From Vicinamibacterales bacterium (GTDB lineage Bacteria; Acidobacteriota; Vicinamibacteria; Vicinamibacterales; 2-12-FULL-66-21), in NCBI GenBank assembly GCA_035699745.1, contig DASSPH010000044.1, positions 1-64,000 on the forward strand: DNA of 64,000 nt. Reading direction: 5' to 3'. Numbering within the stretch: position 1 is the first letter of the stretch; each line of letters starts with the position of its first letter. A program made the translations under genes and the position numbers. The notes beneath the pieces were generated by a model that saw only the letters and a list, made by a program, of their open reading frames with translations, was not told the origin of the DNA and did no database searches. Shown piece by piece: positions 45,712 to 55,460 of this stretch.

Positions 45712-45712
45712 T

Positions 45713-45811
45713 GGATTTGGAAATTCGGAAATGTTGGAATTTGGAAATCTGACGGTGCCAGATTTCCCGATTTCCAAATTTCCAGATTTCCAGATTTCCA
45801 AATTTCCAAAT
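45713..45811. repeat. Inverted octamer repeats between convergent aconitase and acyl-CoA dehydrogenase genes
   Basis: The left half has TTTGGAAA-type units (45716-45749); the right half has six octamers NNATTTCC (45760-45807), the reverse complement type. Around the short centre GACGGTGCC they can form a long AT-rich hairpin. Placed between two stop codons it may be a bidirectional terminator. Confidence 0.75.
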
Positions 45812-45815
45812 GGCG

Positions 45816-46991
45816 TCAGCCCCAGCGCTGTGGATCGTCCGGATTGATCCCCAACGCCAGCTTGCCGAGCAGTTCGTGGGTGAGTGAGGAATTCGCCGGG
45901 TGGAAGCGGCCGCAGCGCGCGTCGCGGAACAGGCGCTCCATCTCGCTCTTCTTGAACATGCCGAATCCGCCGGACACGTCGAGCGCGGTGTCGGCGATCT
46001 TGTAGGCCGTCTCGACGGCGTTGTACTTCGCCGCCACGATCTTGATCGGCCAGTCGGGATGCTGCACGCCGTTGGACCAGTCCTGCGTCACCGATTCGAG
46101 CTGCGCGCCGATCGCTTCCAGGCCGATCACCATGTCGGCGATCCCGGTCTGCACGTGCGGGTGGTGCGCCATCGAGCGCGTCATCGCGAGCGAGCCCTTG
46201 CTCTTGACCTGCTCGATCGAGAGCTCCAGCATCCGCCTGGCGAGCCCGTAATAGATGTTGCCGAACCCCATCAGCGCCCAGGCGAAGATCGACAGCACGA
46301 AGTAATCGGCCCCGGCGAGTCCGGCCGGGACGACGCGCGCGATGTACTTGTCGGGCACGAACGCCCCCTCGAGCACGGTGTCGTCGCTGCGCGTCGCGCG
46401 CATGCCCATCACGTCCCACGTTTCCTTGATGGTGACGCCGGGCGTGTTCCGCGGCAGGAAGCCGTGGACCACTTTCGGGTTCTGCGGGTCGCTCGCGTCG
46501 AGGCCGTGGACGCCGAGGCGGGTCCACACCGGCGTCAGGCTGCCGAACGACTTCCGCCCGGTGAACTTGTAGCCGCCGGGGACTTTCTCGGCCTTCGTGA
46601 CCGACATCACGATCGACGTCTCGTTGCCGCTCTCGGCGTGGCCGGCGGCGAAGACTTCACCCGCGCCGGCGTCTTCGAGGATGAAGCCGACCGACTTGTC
46701 GCCTGCGCGCCAGCTGTCGGCCGCGGTGCCGACCCAGTAGTGGTGCATGTTGAGGCACAGGGCCGTCGCGGGCGCGTAGCTGGCCAGCCGCCGCGCCTCC
46801 CGCGTGTACTGGTTCAGCGTGTAGCCCATCCCGCCGAACTCCTTCGGCAGCGTGAGCTTCAGGTAGCCCGCCGCCTTGAGCTCGTCGAAGTCCTCCTGGC
46901 AGAACCGGTTGTCGCGATCGTAGCCGGCGGCGCGCTGCCGGCAGCTCTCGAGGAGCGTGTCCGTGAGAATGGAACCCGACGTGACCGCCAT
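45816..46991 (-). CDS. Acyl-CoA dehydrogenase family protein
   Basis: 391 residues. FCQEDFDELKAAGYLKLTLPKEFGGMGYTLNQYTREARRLA, GRKSFGSLTPVWTRLGVHG, WDVMGMRATRSDDTVLEGAFVP and ALDVSGGFGMFKKSEMERLFRDARCGRFHP follow the acyl-CoA dehydrogenase/flavin monooxygenase fold. The usual catalytic Glu position is not obvious, so it could be a monooxygenase-type member. AGGAGG (minus strand, 47002-46997) lies 5 nt from the ATG, so this gene uses a Shine-Dalgarno start. Confidence 0.88.
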   Translation of the reverse strand: MAVTSGSILTDTLLESCRQRAAGYDRDNRFCQEDFDELKAAGYLKLTLPKEFGGMGYTLNQYTREARRLASYAPATALCLNMHHYWVGTAADSWRAGDKSVGFILEDAGAGEVFAAGHAESGNETSIVMSVTKAEKVPGGYKFTGRKSFGSLTPVWTRLGVHGLDASDPQNPKVVHGFLPRNTPGVTIKETWDVMGMRATRSDDTVLEGAFVPDKYIARVVPAGLAGADYFVLSIFAWALMGFGNIYYGLARRMLELSIEQVKSKGSLAMTRSMAHHPHVQTGIADMVIGLEAIGAQLESVTQDWSNGVQHPDWPIKIVAAKYNAVETAYKIADTALDVSGGFGMFKKSEMERLFRDARCGRFHPANSSLTHELLGKLALGINPDDPQRWG

Positions 46992-47196
46992 GAATGCCTC
47001 CTGATCCCTGAAAACGTAAGGCGCGCATGATATACGACAAGCGGTTCGGCGGTACGGCGGCGCACAGGTTTTGGATTGCCGCGACACCTTCGTAAGCGGC
47101 CGGTGACGGTTTCGTCGCCAACCCGCTGGAAGTCCCGCGATCCGCGGGCGGACGCGCCAGTCGACCGCTGGCACGACGGTTGCCCCGCCGGTCGCC

Positions 47197-48006
47197 GTGA
47201 AAGTCTGTCCGACGTGCGGGCGTGCGATTGCGGACTCCGTCAGCGTCTGCGAGTCCTGCGAGGCATGGGCGGCCGCCCTCGTAGAGCCGCCTGCGGATGA
47301 GCCGGGCGAGCGCGCCTCGCCCCCCGAGGCGGCCGCCGCAAGTGCGCTCGTGCCCGTCGCCACGACACCGCCCGCCGCGCGAACCGCCATCTCGCGGCGC
47401 CAGATCACGTTCATCGCCGCCGGCATCGCCGCCGCCGCATTGACGGGACTCGCGATGTCCAGCCGCGGCGGACCGGCGTCGGGTGCTGCTGCCGCCGCGG
47501 GCGCTCCGGCCGCGGACGCCAGAACGGCACCCGCGGCCGCCCCGGCGCCGACAGTCGCTCGCCCCGTTCAGACGTGGAGCACGGAGAACCAGGCGACGTG
47601 GCTCGGCGGCCGCCGCCGCGGCGCTGCCTTCGAACTGGCGTCCGAGAACGTCGTCAAGACGTGGTTCGGCCCGGCGCGCGCGTCGCTCGTCGTCCGGTGC
47701 GCGGCACAGCAGGTCGAGGCGTTCGTCGTCACGCGCTCGCCGATGAAGATCGTGCCCGCGGTCGACGGCAAGAGCGTGACGATCAGCGTGGACGGCGAAC
47801 CGGCGCGGACGGAACGCTGGACCGACTCGGACGACCACACGGCCGTCTTCGCGCCCGATCCCGCCGCGTTCGTGCAGCGGCTGCGGCAGGCGCGCACCTT
47901 CGATTTCGGCTACAGCCCGCACAACTCGAGCGACGTCGTCGCCCAGTTCCACGTGTCCGGAATTGAGGGGCTGATGGCGGCGGCGAGGGAGTGCGGTAGC
48001 CGATGA
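47197..48006 (+). CDS. Membrane-anchored protein with N-terminal zinc ribbon
   Basis: 269 residues. A zinc ribbon (Cys4, Cys7, Cys19, Cys22 in CPTCGRAIADSVSVCESC) and an Ala/Pro/Glu-rich linker precede one membrane helix (about 70-90, ITFIAAGIAAAALTGLAMS). An Ala/Pro-rich stalk leads to a periplasmic beta domain (about 125-265: TWSTENQATWLGGRRRGAAFELASENVVKTWF). GTG start, no clear ribosome site. Function unknown; it may sense something in the periplasm. Confidence 0.75.
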   Translation: MKVCPTCGRAIADSVSVCESCEAWAAALVEPPADEPGERASPPEAAAASALVPVATTPPAARTAISRRQITFIAAGIAAAALTGLAMSSRGGPASGAAAAAGAPAADARTAPAAAPAPTVARPVQTWSTENQATWLGGRRRGAAFELASENVVKTWFGPARASLVVRCAAQQVEAFVVTRSPMKIVPAVDGKSVTISVDGEPARTERWTDSDDHTAVFAPDPAAFVQRLRQARTFDFGYSPHNSSDVVAQFHVSGIEGLMAAARECGSR

Positions 48007-48036
48007 CCGCAGTCCACCGGGCCGCCGACCGGTCGC

Positions 48037-48071
48037 CGCTACCCGCTACCCGCTGACCGCTCGCCGCTCTC
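48037..48071. repeat. Heptamer array (CGCTACC-type), five units
   Basis: CGCTACC, CGCTACC, CGCTGAC, CGCTCGC and CGCTCTC follow each other at exact 7-bp spacing between the convergent zinc-ribbon gene and the PL6 gene. The remaining 87-bp gap shows nothing else. Confidence 0.7.
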
Positions 48072-48093
48072 GGCCACGCGCGCCGGCATGCGC

Positions 48094-49308
48094 TCAGCGG
48101 CGGCCGCGCACGAACGCGCGCCAGGCCTCGAGCGTCAGGGGCCTGGCGGGCCTGATGGCCGGCCTCCTCCTGGAGAATCCCTCTTCGGGCATCACCCCGG
48201 CGGTGGTGTCCCACAGCGTGTTGTCCCGCCAGATGGCGCCGGGGAACGGACCATCGATCACGGCCGCCGGGCCGCCCCCCTGAATGACGTTGTGGGCGAT
48301 CGTGGTGCGGGTCGCGCCGAGACCCCGGTCCCGCCTGGTCATGAAGAGATTGCGTTCGTTGTTCACGAGCACGTTGGACGTGATGTACGTGTCGTCCGGG
48401 CGGTCGTGGCTGGTCAGGGGCGCGCCGTCGGCGACCTCCGCGCCGCCGTTGCCGATCTGGATCGCTCCGGTGTTCCCTTCGAGGTAGTTCTCCGAGATGC
48501 GGTTGCGGTCGCCGAAGACGCGGATGCCGTCCGTGCCCCGCAGGTAGTTGCGGCGGACGATGTTCTCGTTGCCGTGGCGCAGCGTCAGCTGCGCCCCGCG
48601 CGAGTCGAGCAGCGTGTTGTCCTGGATCACGTTCGCGCCCGACTTGATCGACAGCATCTCGTTCTCGCCGACGCACCGGACGAACAGGTTGTGCTCGATG
48701 ATGCCGAGCCCCTTCGACATGCTCAGCCCGCTCAGCCCGAACCGGATCGTTTCGGCGCCGTTGACGCCGGGGCTGTCGAAGTCGTGGAAGTAGTTGTGAT
48801 GGATGCGCACGCGCTGCGCCACCTGGCTGCCTTCGCCGCGCACGTCGATCATGTTTCCGGGCGTCCGCTTGTTGCGGAACTCGCTGCGGTCGATCTCGGC
48901 GTCATGTCCCGCCACGGTGAGATACGCGCCGTCCCCCGCGGCCTCGAACACGTTGCGCGTGAACCGGATGTGGGTGGCGCCGGGGCGGATGTGCGTCTGG
49001 CCCGACGCGTGGGTGAACACGAAGCCGTCGATGACGACGTGGGAAGCGGGACTTACGACGTCGAATCCCCCGGCGCCGGTGATGGTGACGCCGCCCGCGG
49101 TTTCGGCGGCGATGCGGACGACCTTCCCGGGCGTGCCCTGCGCCTTCACGGTGATCGGCGCCGTGGTCCGGTAGGTCCCGTTCTTCACCGTGATCACGTC
49201 GCCCGGCCTGGCGTCGTCAATCCGCGCCTGGAGGGCAGCCAGCGAATCGACGCGGGCCGCGTCAGTGAACCAGACGGCGAGGAGGAGGAATCCTGCGAAA
49301 TGCCGCAT
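48094..49308 (-). CDS. Polysaccharide lyase family 6 (alginate lyase/chondroitinase B type), exported
   Basis: 404 residues. Signal peptide, then a right-handed parallel beta-helix. The PL6 active site is visible: NGAETIRFG with the Ca2+-binding Glu, ENEMLSIKSGANVIQDNTLL with the catalytic Lys, and GAQLTLRHGNENIVRRNY with the catalytic Arg. It should cleave uronic-acid polysaccharides by beta-elimination. The ATG at 49308 is favoured because TAAGAT (minus strand, 49321-49316) ends 7 nt away. It diverges from another beta-helix gene. Confidence 0.9.
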   Translation of the reverse strand: MRHFAGFLLLAVWFTDAARVDSLAALQARIDDARPGDVITVKNGTYRTTAPITVKAQGTPGKVVRIAAETAGGVTITGAGGFDVVSPASHVVIDGFVFTHASGQTHIRPGATHIRFTRNVFEAAGDGAYLTVAGHDAEIDRSEFRNKRTPGNMIDVRGEGSQVAQRVRIHHNYFHDFDSPGVNGAETIRFGLSGLSMSKGLGIIEHNLFVRCVGENEMLSIKSGANVIQDNTLLDSRGAQLTLRHGNENIVRRNYLRGTDGIRVFGDRNRISENYLEGNTGAIQIGNGGAEVADGAPLTSHDRPDDTYITSNVLVNNERNLFMTRRDRGLGATRTTIAHNVIQGGGPAAVIDGPFPGAIWRDNTLWDTTAGVMPEEGFSRRRPAIRPARPLTLEAWRAFVRGRR

Positions 49309-49352
49309 GTCGCGTATCTTAATTCCGTGCACGTCCGGTTGCCCGCGCGGCG

Positions 49353-49391
49353 GGGGATCGGGGATCGGGGATCGGGGATTGGCGATCGGGG
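49353..49391. repeat. Heptamer array (GGGGATC), five to six units
   Basis: GGGGATC is repeated at 7-bp spacing (49353, 49360, 49367, 49374, 49381) with slight change in the last units. It fills the divergent region between the PL6 and beta-helix/PA14 genes and runs directly into the TATAGC hexamer (49397-49402) of the latter. Confidence 0.8.
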
Positions 49392-49407
49392 TAGGCTATA
49401 GCTGGCC

Positions 49408-51564
49408 GTGTCCCGATTGTCCGCCCTGCTCGCGCTCGCCGTTGTCGCGCTGACCGCGCACCATCCCCACGCGCAGTCGCGCCCGGTGGCGGGGATGGTG
49501 ATCGCGCGGACGATGGTGGTGCCGGCCGGCACCTACCCGCTGGCCTCCGCCGATCTCGATCATCCTGCGATCACCATCCGCGGCTCGAACCTGACGGTGG
49601 ACTTCAGGGACGTCGTGCTGCGCGGCGCCGCCGCGGACGCGGACCCCGACAGCTTCACCGGGCTCGCCGTGCTGGTCGACGGCGGCGAGAACGTCACCAT
49701 CAGGAACCTGCGCGCGCACGGCTACAAGATCGGCGTGCTCGCGCGGGGCAGCCGCAACCTGCACATCACGCACGCCGACCTGAGCTACAACTGGAAGCCG
49801 CGCCTCTACAGCCTCGTCGAGCACGAGAGCCTGCTCGACTGGATGTCGTATCACCACAACGACAAGGACGAGTGGCTGCAGAGCGGCGCCGGGATCTACC
49901 TGGCCGATTCCCCCGGCGCCGAAATCGACCACACGACGATCGTGCAGGGGCAGAACGGCCTGATGCTGGCGCGGTCGGACAACGCGAAAGTCTGGAACAA
50001 CACCTTCTCGTTCCTCTCCGGCCTCGGCATCGCGCTGTACCGCGCCAGCGGCAACACCATCATGCACAACAAAGTGGACTGGTGCGTGCGCGGCTACAGC
50101 CACACCTTCTACAACCGCGGCCAGGACTCCGCCGGCATCCTGCTCTACGAACAGAGCCACAAGAATCTCGTCGCCTTCAACTCGGTGACGCACGGCGGCG
50201 ACGGCCTCTTCCTCTGGGCGGGGCAGTCGACGATGGACACGGGCCAGGGGGGGGCCAACGACAATCTGTTCTACGACAACGATTTCAGTTTCGCCCCGGC
50301 CAACGGCATCGAAGCCACGTTCAGCCGCAACATCTTCTACGGCAACCGCGTCGAAGAGTGCTGGCACGGCGTGTGGGGCGGCTACAGCTTCGACTCGTGG
50401 TTCGTCGCCAACCGCTTCGCCCGCAACACGGAAGCGATCGCGATCGAGCACGGCCAGGACAACAAGATCACCGAGAACCGCTTCGAGGGGGACGAGACCG
50501 CGATCCGGCTGTGGCGCAACGCGGCGCAGGACCCCGACTGGGGCTACCCGAAGCACCGCGACACCCGCAGCCGCGATTACGTCATCAACGGCAACACCTT
50601 CGTCGCCAATCACACCGCGCTGAAGATCAGCGAGACGCAGAACGTCCGGATTCTCACCAACAGCTTCGAACGCGTGCAGACGCTGGCGATGCTGACCGGC
50701 GACACGCGCAATCTCGGCATCGGCGACGAGGTCACGGTGCCGCTGCGGCCGCGGCCGACGCTCGACGTCACGCTGCCGAAGCCGCTGCCCGGCGGCATGG
50801 ACGCGAAGATTCCGGAAGCCGAGCGGCGCGGGCGCGAAGCGATCATCGTCGACGAGTGGGGGCCGTACGACTGGAAGTCGCCGAAGCTCTGGCCGCAGGG
50901 GCGCTCCGACGCCACGCCGCTGAAGCTGCGCGTGCTCGGACCGCCAGGCGAGTGGAAAGTCGCGTCGCTCCGCGGCGCGTCGCTCGACGCCGCGTCCGGC
51001 CGCGTTCCGGGCGTCGTCACGCTGACCCCCGCGCCCGGCCCCGTCGTCGACTATGACGTGCAGTTGACCTACCTCGGCGCCGCGGTGGTGAGTCCGCGCG
51101 GCCGGACGGTCGCCGCGGGGGCGCCGTACGCGTTCGGCTACCGCCGCTTCTTCGTGCCGGCGGCATGGCAGGTCCGCTACTTCACGTTCGACGAGGCGTC
51201 GCGGCCGGACCGGAACCCCGACGGATTCGCGCGCGTGCTCGCGGGCGCGCCGGCGAAGTCGGACACCCGCGACCGCCTGGACTACATGTCGGGCGGCGTC
51301 ATCGCCGAGGGCCTGCCGCGCGATCGCGTCGCGCTCGTCGCCGAGGCGCAGATCGATCTGCCGCCCGGCGCCTACACGGTGCGGACGATCTCGGACGACG
51401 GCGTGCGGGTGTGGATGGACGAGGAACGGATCGTGGATCGCTGGACGCCGCACGAGTCGGCGATCGACACCGTGCCGATCACCGGCGGCCGGCGCCGTTT
51501 CAAGGTGGAATACTTCGAGATCGGCGGGTTCGCCGAGCTCCGATTCGAGATACTGAGGCGATAA
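49408..51564 (+). CDS. Right-handed beta-helix protein with C-terminal PA14-like domain, exported
   Basis: 718 residues. Signal peptide (about 1-23), then NosD-like parallel beta-helix repeats (about 50-430) with many N-rich coils (NLTVDFRDVVLRG, NAKVWNNTFSF, NDNLFYDNDFSF, NKITENRFEG). A linker domain (about 470-590) and a PA14-like domain (about 600-718, YTVRTISDDGVRVWMDEERIVDRW) follow. Likely carbohydrate-acting or -binding. GTG start, no Shine-Dalgarno site. The TerC gene starts right after the stop. Confidence 0.85.
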   Translation: MSRLSALLALAVVALTAHHPHAQSRPVAGMVIARTMVVPAGTYPLASADLDHPAITIRGSNLTVDFRDVVLRGAAADADPDSFTGLAVLVDGGENVTIRNLRAHGYKIGVLARGSRNLHITHADLSYNWKPRLYSLVEHESLLDWMSYHHNDKDEWLQSGAGIYLADSPGAEIDHTTIVQGQNGLMLARSDNAKVWNNTFSFLSGLGIALYRASGNTIMHNKVDWCVRGYSHTFYNRGQDSAGILLYEQSHKNLVAFNSVTHGGDGLFLWAGQSTMDTGQGGANDNLFYDNDFSFAPANGIEATFSRNIFYGNRVEECWHGVWGGYSFDSWFVANRFARNTEAIAIEHGQDNKITENRFEGDETAIRLWRNAAQDPDWGYPKHRDTRSRDYVINGNTFVANHTALKISETQNVRILTNSFERVQTLAMLTGDTRNLGIGDEVTVPLRPRPTLDVTLPKPLPGGMDAKIPEAERRGREAIIVDEWGPYDWKSPKLWPQGRSDATPLKLRVLGPPGEWKVASLRGASLDAASGRVPGVVTLTPAPGPVVDYDVQLTYLGAAVVSPRGRTVAAGAPYAFGYRRFFVPAAWQVRYFTFDEASRPDRNPDGFARVLAGAPAKSDTRDRLDYMSGGVIAEGLPRDRVALVAEAQIDLPPGAYTVRTISDDGVRVWMDEERIVDRWTPHESAIDTVPITGGRRRFKVEYFEIGGFAELRFEILRR

Positions 51565-52332
<768 letters not shown>

Positions 52333-52368
52333 CGGGATATCCGGTTCTTGATCCGAGGAGATACCTGA

Positions 52369-53088
52369 ATGCGCAGATCGCTTGTCACCGCCGTGGCCGC
52401 CGCGGCGTTCGTTGCCCCCATCCTGGCCCAATCCGCTCCGACCACCCAGCCGCCGGCCGGCCCGGCGCCCGCCGGCCAGCAACCCGCGGCCGCGTCCCAG
52501 GCTCAGCCGCAGCGTCCGCCTCAGCCGCCGCTCGGTCCGAACGAGTGGGCGATCGACGGCAGCCACTCGGCCGCGAATTTCAGCGTGCGCCACAACGTCG
52601 TCTCGACCGTCCGCGGCACGCTGGGCGCCATCAGCGGCAAGATCGAGTACGACGGCAAGGACGTGACGTCGGTCAAGGCGGACGTGTCCATCGACATGAC
52701 GAAGATCGACACGCAGAACGAGCGGCGCGACAACCATCTCCGCAGCCCCGACTTCTTCGACGTGGCCAACCATCCGCACCTGACGTTCAGGTCGAAGCGC
52801 GTCGAGACCGCCGGCGCGGGCAGGTTCAAGCTGGTGGGCGATCTGACGATCCGCGGCAACACCAAGGAGGTCGTGCTGGACGTCGACGGCCCGGCGCCGA
52901 CCGTGCAGACCGCCGGCCGCAACGGCGGCGTCACCCTGCTCACCGGCGCGTCGGCGACGACGAAGATCAGCCGCAAGGAATTCGGCGTGCTGTGGAACAA
53001 TATGATCGAAGCCATGCCGGTCGTCGGCGACGAGGTCAACATCACCATCGATCTCGAGCTGCGGCGCAACGCGCCGGTCGGCAAGTAA
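52369..53088 (+). CDS. YceI-family periplasmic protein
   Basis: 239 residues. Signal peptide, an Ala/Pro/Gln-rich linker (about 25-55), then a lipocalin-like YceI domain: WAIDGSHSAANFSVRHNVVSTVRGTLG, DVSIDMTKIDTQNERRDNHLRSPDFFDVANHPHLTF and VVGDEVNITIDLEL. YceI proteins bind isoprenoids in a hydrophobic pocket. GAGGAGA precedes the ATG at good spacing. It shares reading frame and a 24-bp gap with the next gene. Confidence 0.93.
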   Translation: MRRSLVTAVAAAAFVAPILAQSAPTTQPPAGPAPAGQQPAAASQAQPQRPPQPPLGPNEWAIDGSHSAANFSVRHNVVSTVRGTLGAISGKIEYDGKDVTSVKADVSIDMTKIDTQNERRDNHLRSPDFFDVANHPHLTFRSKRVETAGAGRFKLVGDLTIRGNTKEVVLDVDGPAPTVQTAGRNGGVTLLTGASATTKISRKEFGVLWNNMIEAMPVVGDEVNITIDLELRRNAPVGK

Positions 53089-53112
53089 GGACAGGTTCTG
53101 CTGATTCTTCAG

Positions 53113-54003
53113 GTGCTCGCGGTTCTGGCGGGGCTGGCGGTGGCCGGCGCGCCGGAGCCGCGCGCGCTGCAGGTGCTGCCGCTCGCGGCGCCCCCTTCGT
53201 ACGTGCCCGAGCGCGTCTACGACACGCGCCGCAGCGCCTTCGGTGATTTCGAGGCGATGCTCGCCGACCTGTCGCAGGCAGACGCGATCATGGTCGGCGA
53301 GCAGCACGACGATCCCAATACGCACCGCCTCGAACTCGCCATCCTCGAAGGGCTGCTGCGCCGCGGCGTGCCGGTCGTTCTCTCGCTGGAGATGTTCGAG
53401 CGCGACGTCCAGCCGCTCCTCGATCGCTATCTCGCCGGGGAGATCGCCGAACCGGAGTTCCTCGCGGGATCGCGGCCATGGCCGCGCTATGCGACCGACT
53501 ACCGGCCGCTGGTCGAGCTCGCACGCGCCCGCAGGCTGCGCGTGGTCGCCGCGAACGTCCCCCGGCGGATGGCGTCGGACGTGAGCAAGACAGGGCTGTC
53601 CGCGATCGGCGGCGGATCGCCGGACCGCGCGTTCGCCGCCAGGGACCTCGAGTGCCCGCCGTCCGGGCGCTACTTCGATCGCTTCGCCGAAGCGATGGGC
53701 GGCCACCAGGCGGCGACCCCCAACTTCTACTACGCGCAGTGCGTGAAGGACGAGACGATGGGCGAGTCGATCGCCGAGGCGGCGGCGAAGAGCGCCGGCC
53801 GGGTCACGATCGTTCACATGAACGGGGCGTTCCACAGCGATTTCAGCGACGGGGCCGCGCACAGCGCGCGCCGCCGCATGCCGGGCCGCCGCGTCGCCGT
53901 CGTCTCGGTGCTGCCGGTGTCCGATCTCGACGCGCTGCAGCCGTCGGCTGACGACCTCAAACGCGCGGACTTCCTCGTCTACACGGTCGGCGCGAAAAAG
54001 TAA
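53113..54003 (+). CDS. ChaN-like (haem-binding uptake) family protein
   Basis: 296 residues from GTG at 53113. ADAIMVGEQHDDPNTHRLELAILEGL, VVLSLEMFERDVQPLLDRYLAGEI and HQAATPNFYYAQCVKDETMGESIA resemble ChaN/EreA-type proteins that bind haem or act as hydrolases. TAAGGA (53086-53091) is well spaced for a CTG start at 53098, which would restore a fuller signal peptide; a CTG start is unusual, so this is open. Confidence 0.82.
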   Translation: MLAVLAGLAVAGAPEPRALQVLPLAAPPSYVPERVYDTRRSAFGDFEAMLADLSQADAIMVGEQHDDPNTHRLELAILEGLLRRGVPVVLSLEMFERDVQPLLDRYLAGEIAEPEFLAGSRPWPRYATDYRPLVELARARRLRVVAANVPRRMASDVSKTGLSAIGGGSPDRAFAARDLECPPSGRYFDRFAEAMGGHQAATPNFYYAQCVKDETMGESIAEAAAKSAGRVTIVHMNGAFHSDFSDGAAHSARRRMPGRRVAVVSVLPVSDLDALQPSADDLKRADFLVYTVGAKK

Positions 54004-54010
54004 GCGCGCC

Positions 54011-54041
54011 CGAACCTCGAACCTCGAACCTCGAGCCTCGA
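54011..54041. repeat. Heptamer array (CGAACCT), four units
   Basis: CGAACCT three times and CGAGCCT once at 7-bp spacing, in the 38-bp gap between convergent ChaN-like and M28 peptidase genes. The same heptamer also appears in the hairpin at 9897-9914. Confidence 0.75.
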
Positions 54042-55424
54042 TCAGCGCAGCCGCTCGGGCATCTCCGCAATCACATACGCCATCACCGCGATCGCCGCCG
54101 AGGCGCGCGACACATCCATCGGATCGATCTTGTCGACCGTGTCCGCCGGGGTGTGATGGATCAGGAAATAGTCCCCTTCCGATTCGAGCGACATCGCGGG
54201 AATGCCGGCGTGCTGCACGCTCGGACCGATGTCCGCGCCGCCGCCGTTCGCGCCGATGCGATCCACCTGGATGCCGGCGAGCAGCCCGGCGATCTCACGC
54301 ACCCGCGCGCGGCCGCCGTCGCTGCCGCTGAACCCGAACCCGCTCGGTTTGAAGACGCCGCCGTCGGACTCGAGCATCATCACGTGGTTGCCCAGCTCGG
54401 AGAGGTGTCGATCGCGGTATCCCTGTCCGCCGCGGCCGCCGTTTTCCTCGTTGGTCCACAGCACGACGCGCACGGTGCGGCGGGGGCGCAGATTCAGCTT
54501 CTTCATCAGGCGGAGCGCTTCCCACGTCACGATGCATCCGCCGCCGTCGTCGGTCGCGCCGGTGCCGACGTCCCACGAGTCGAAGTGCCCGCCGATGACG
54601 ACGACCTCGTCGGGCCGCTCGCGCCCGCGGATCTCGCCGACGACGTTGGCGGAGTCGGCCTCGCCGAGCAGCCGCGCTTCCATCTTGAGCCGCAGGCGCA
54701 CCGTCGTGCCGCGATCCGACATGCGCTGCAGGCGCGCCGCGTCTTCGACGGTGATCGCCGCGGCCGGGATCTGCGGCTGGCCGTCGGCGTAGACGAGCGC
54801 GCCGGTGTGCGGCGTGCGCAGGCCGGCCGGCCCGACGCTGCGAACCAGCATCGCGGCGGCGCCGAGCGCTCCCGCGCGCGACGGCCCTTCCGCCCTGAAC
54901 CGCACCGTCTCGCCATAGGTGGTGAACGGCACGTTGAAGAGCACGATCCGCCCCTTCACGCGATCGCGCGCCGCGTCGAGCTGCTCGAAGCTGCGCACCA
55001 CGAGCAGGTCCGCCTCGATGCCGTCGGCGGGGGTCCCGACGCTGTTGCCCAGGCCGAGCATGACGAGCGGCTGCGGGATGGGGCCGGCGATCTCGAGACT
55101 CTCGCGGCCGCGGACCCAGTGCGGCACCTTCACCGGCTCGAGGTGCACGTTCTCGAGACCGTCGCGCTTCATCTCGTCGACGGCCCAGGCGATCGCGGCC
55201 TCGAGGTTGGGGGAGCCGCTCAATCGCGGGCCGAAGGTGTCGCCGAGATAGGCGAGCCGCTGCCATCCGGCGTCGGACCCGAGCGCTTCGCCGATCAGGC
55301 GGCTCGCCGGGTCGCGGTACGGCGCGAGCCACGCGGGGGCCGCGCGCTTTGGCACGTCGCCGGCCGGCGGCGGAAACTGGAGACACACGAGGAGCGCAAG
55401 GGCGATCGGACGAAGCAGCGGCAT
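54042..55424 (-). CDS. M28-family zinc peptidase (carboxypeptidase Q-like), exported
   Basis: 460 residues. Signal peptide, a PA-like inserted domain (about 120-250) and an M28 catalytic domain. Zinc ligands: His/Asp in GGHFDSWDVGTGATDDGGG, the catalytic pair in NEENGG, Asp in MLESDGG, and His in FLIHHTPADTVDKID. It resembles carboxypeptidase Q, a dipeptidase. The ATG at 55424 is preferred over 55433 because TAGAAT (minus strand, 55437-55432) ends 7 nt upstream of it. Confidence 0.9.
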   Translation of the reverse strand: MPLLRPIALALLVCLQFPPPAGDVPKRAAPAWLAPYRDPASRLIGEALGSDAGWQRLAYLGDTFGPRLSGSPNLEAAIAWAVDEMKRDGLENVHLEPVKVPHWVRGRESLEIAGPIPQPLVMLGLGNSVGTPADGIEADLLVVRSFEQLDAARDRVKGRIVLFNVPFTTYGETVRFRAEGPSRAGALGAAAMLVRSVGPAGLRTPHTGALVYADGQPQIPAAAITVEDAARLQRMSDRGTTVRLRLKMEARLLGEADSANVVGEIRGRERPDEVVVIGGHFDSWDVGTGATDDGGGCIVTWEALRLMKKLNLRPRRTVRVVLWTNEENGGRGGQGYRDRHLSELGNHVMMLESDGGVFKPSGFGFSGSDGGRARVREIAGLLAGIQVDRIGANGGGADIGPSVQHAGIPAMSLESEGDYFLIHHTPADTVDKIDPMDVSRASAAIAVMAYVIAEMPERLR

Positions 55425-55460
55425 GTAGGGCATTCTATGTGCGATGCGAGGCGGCCTGTG

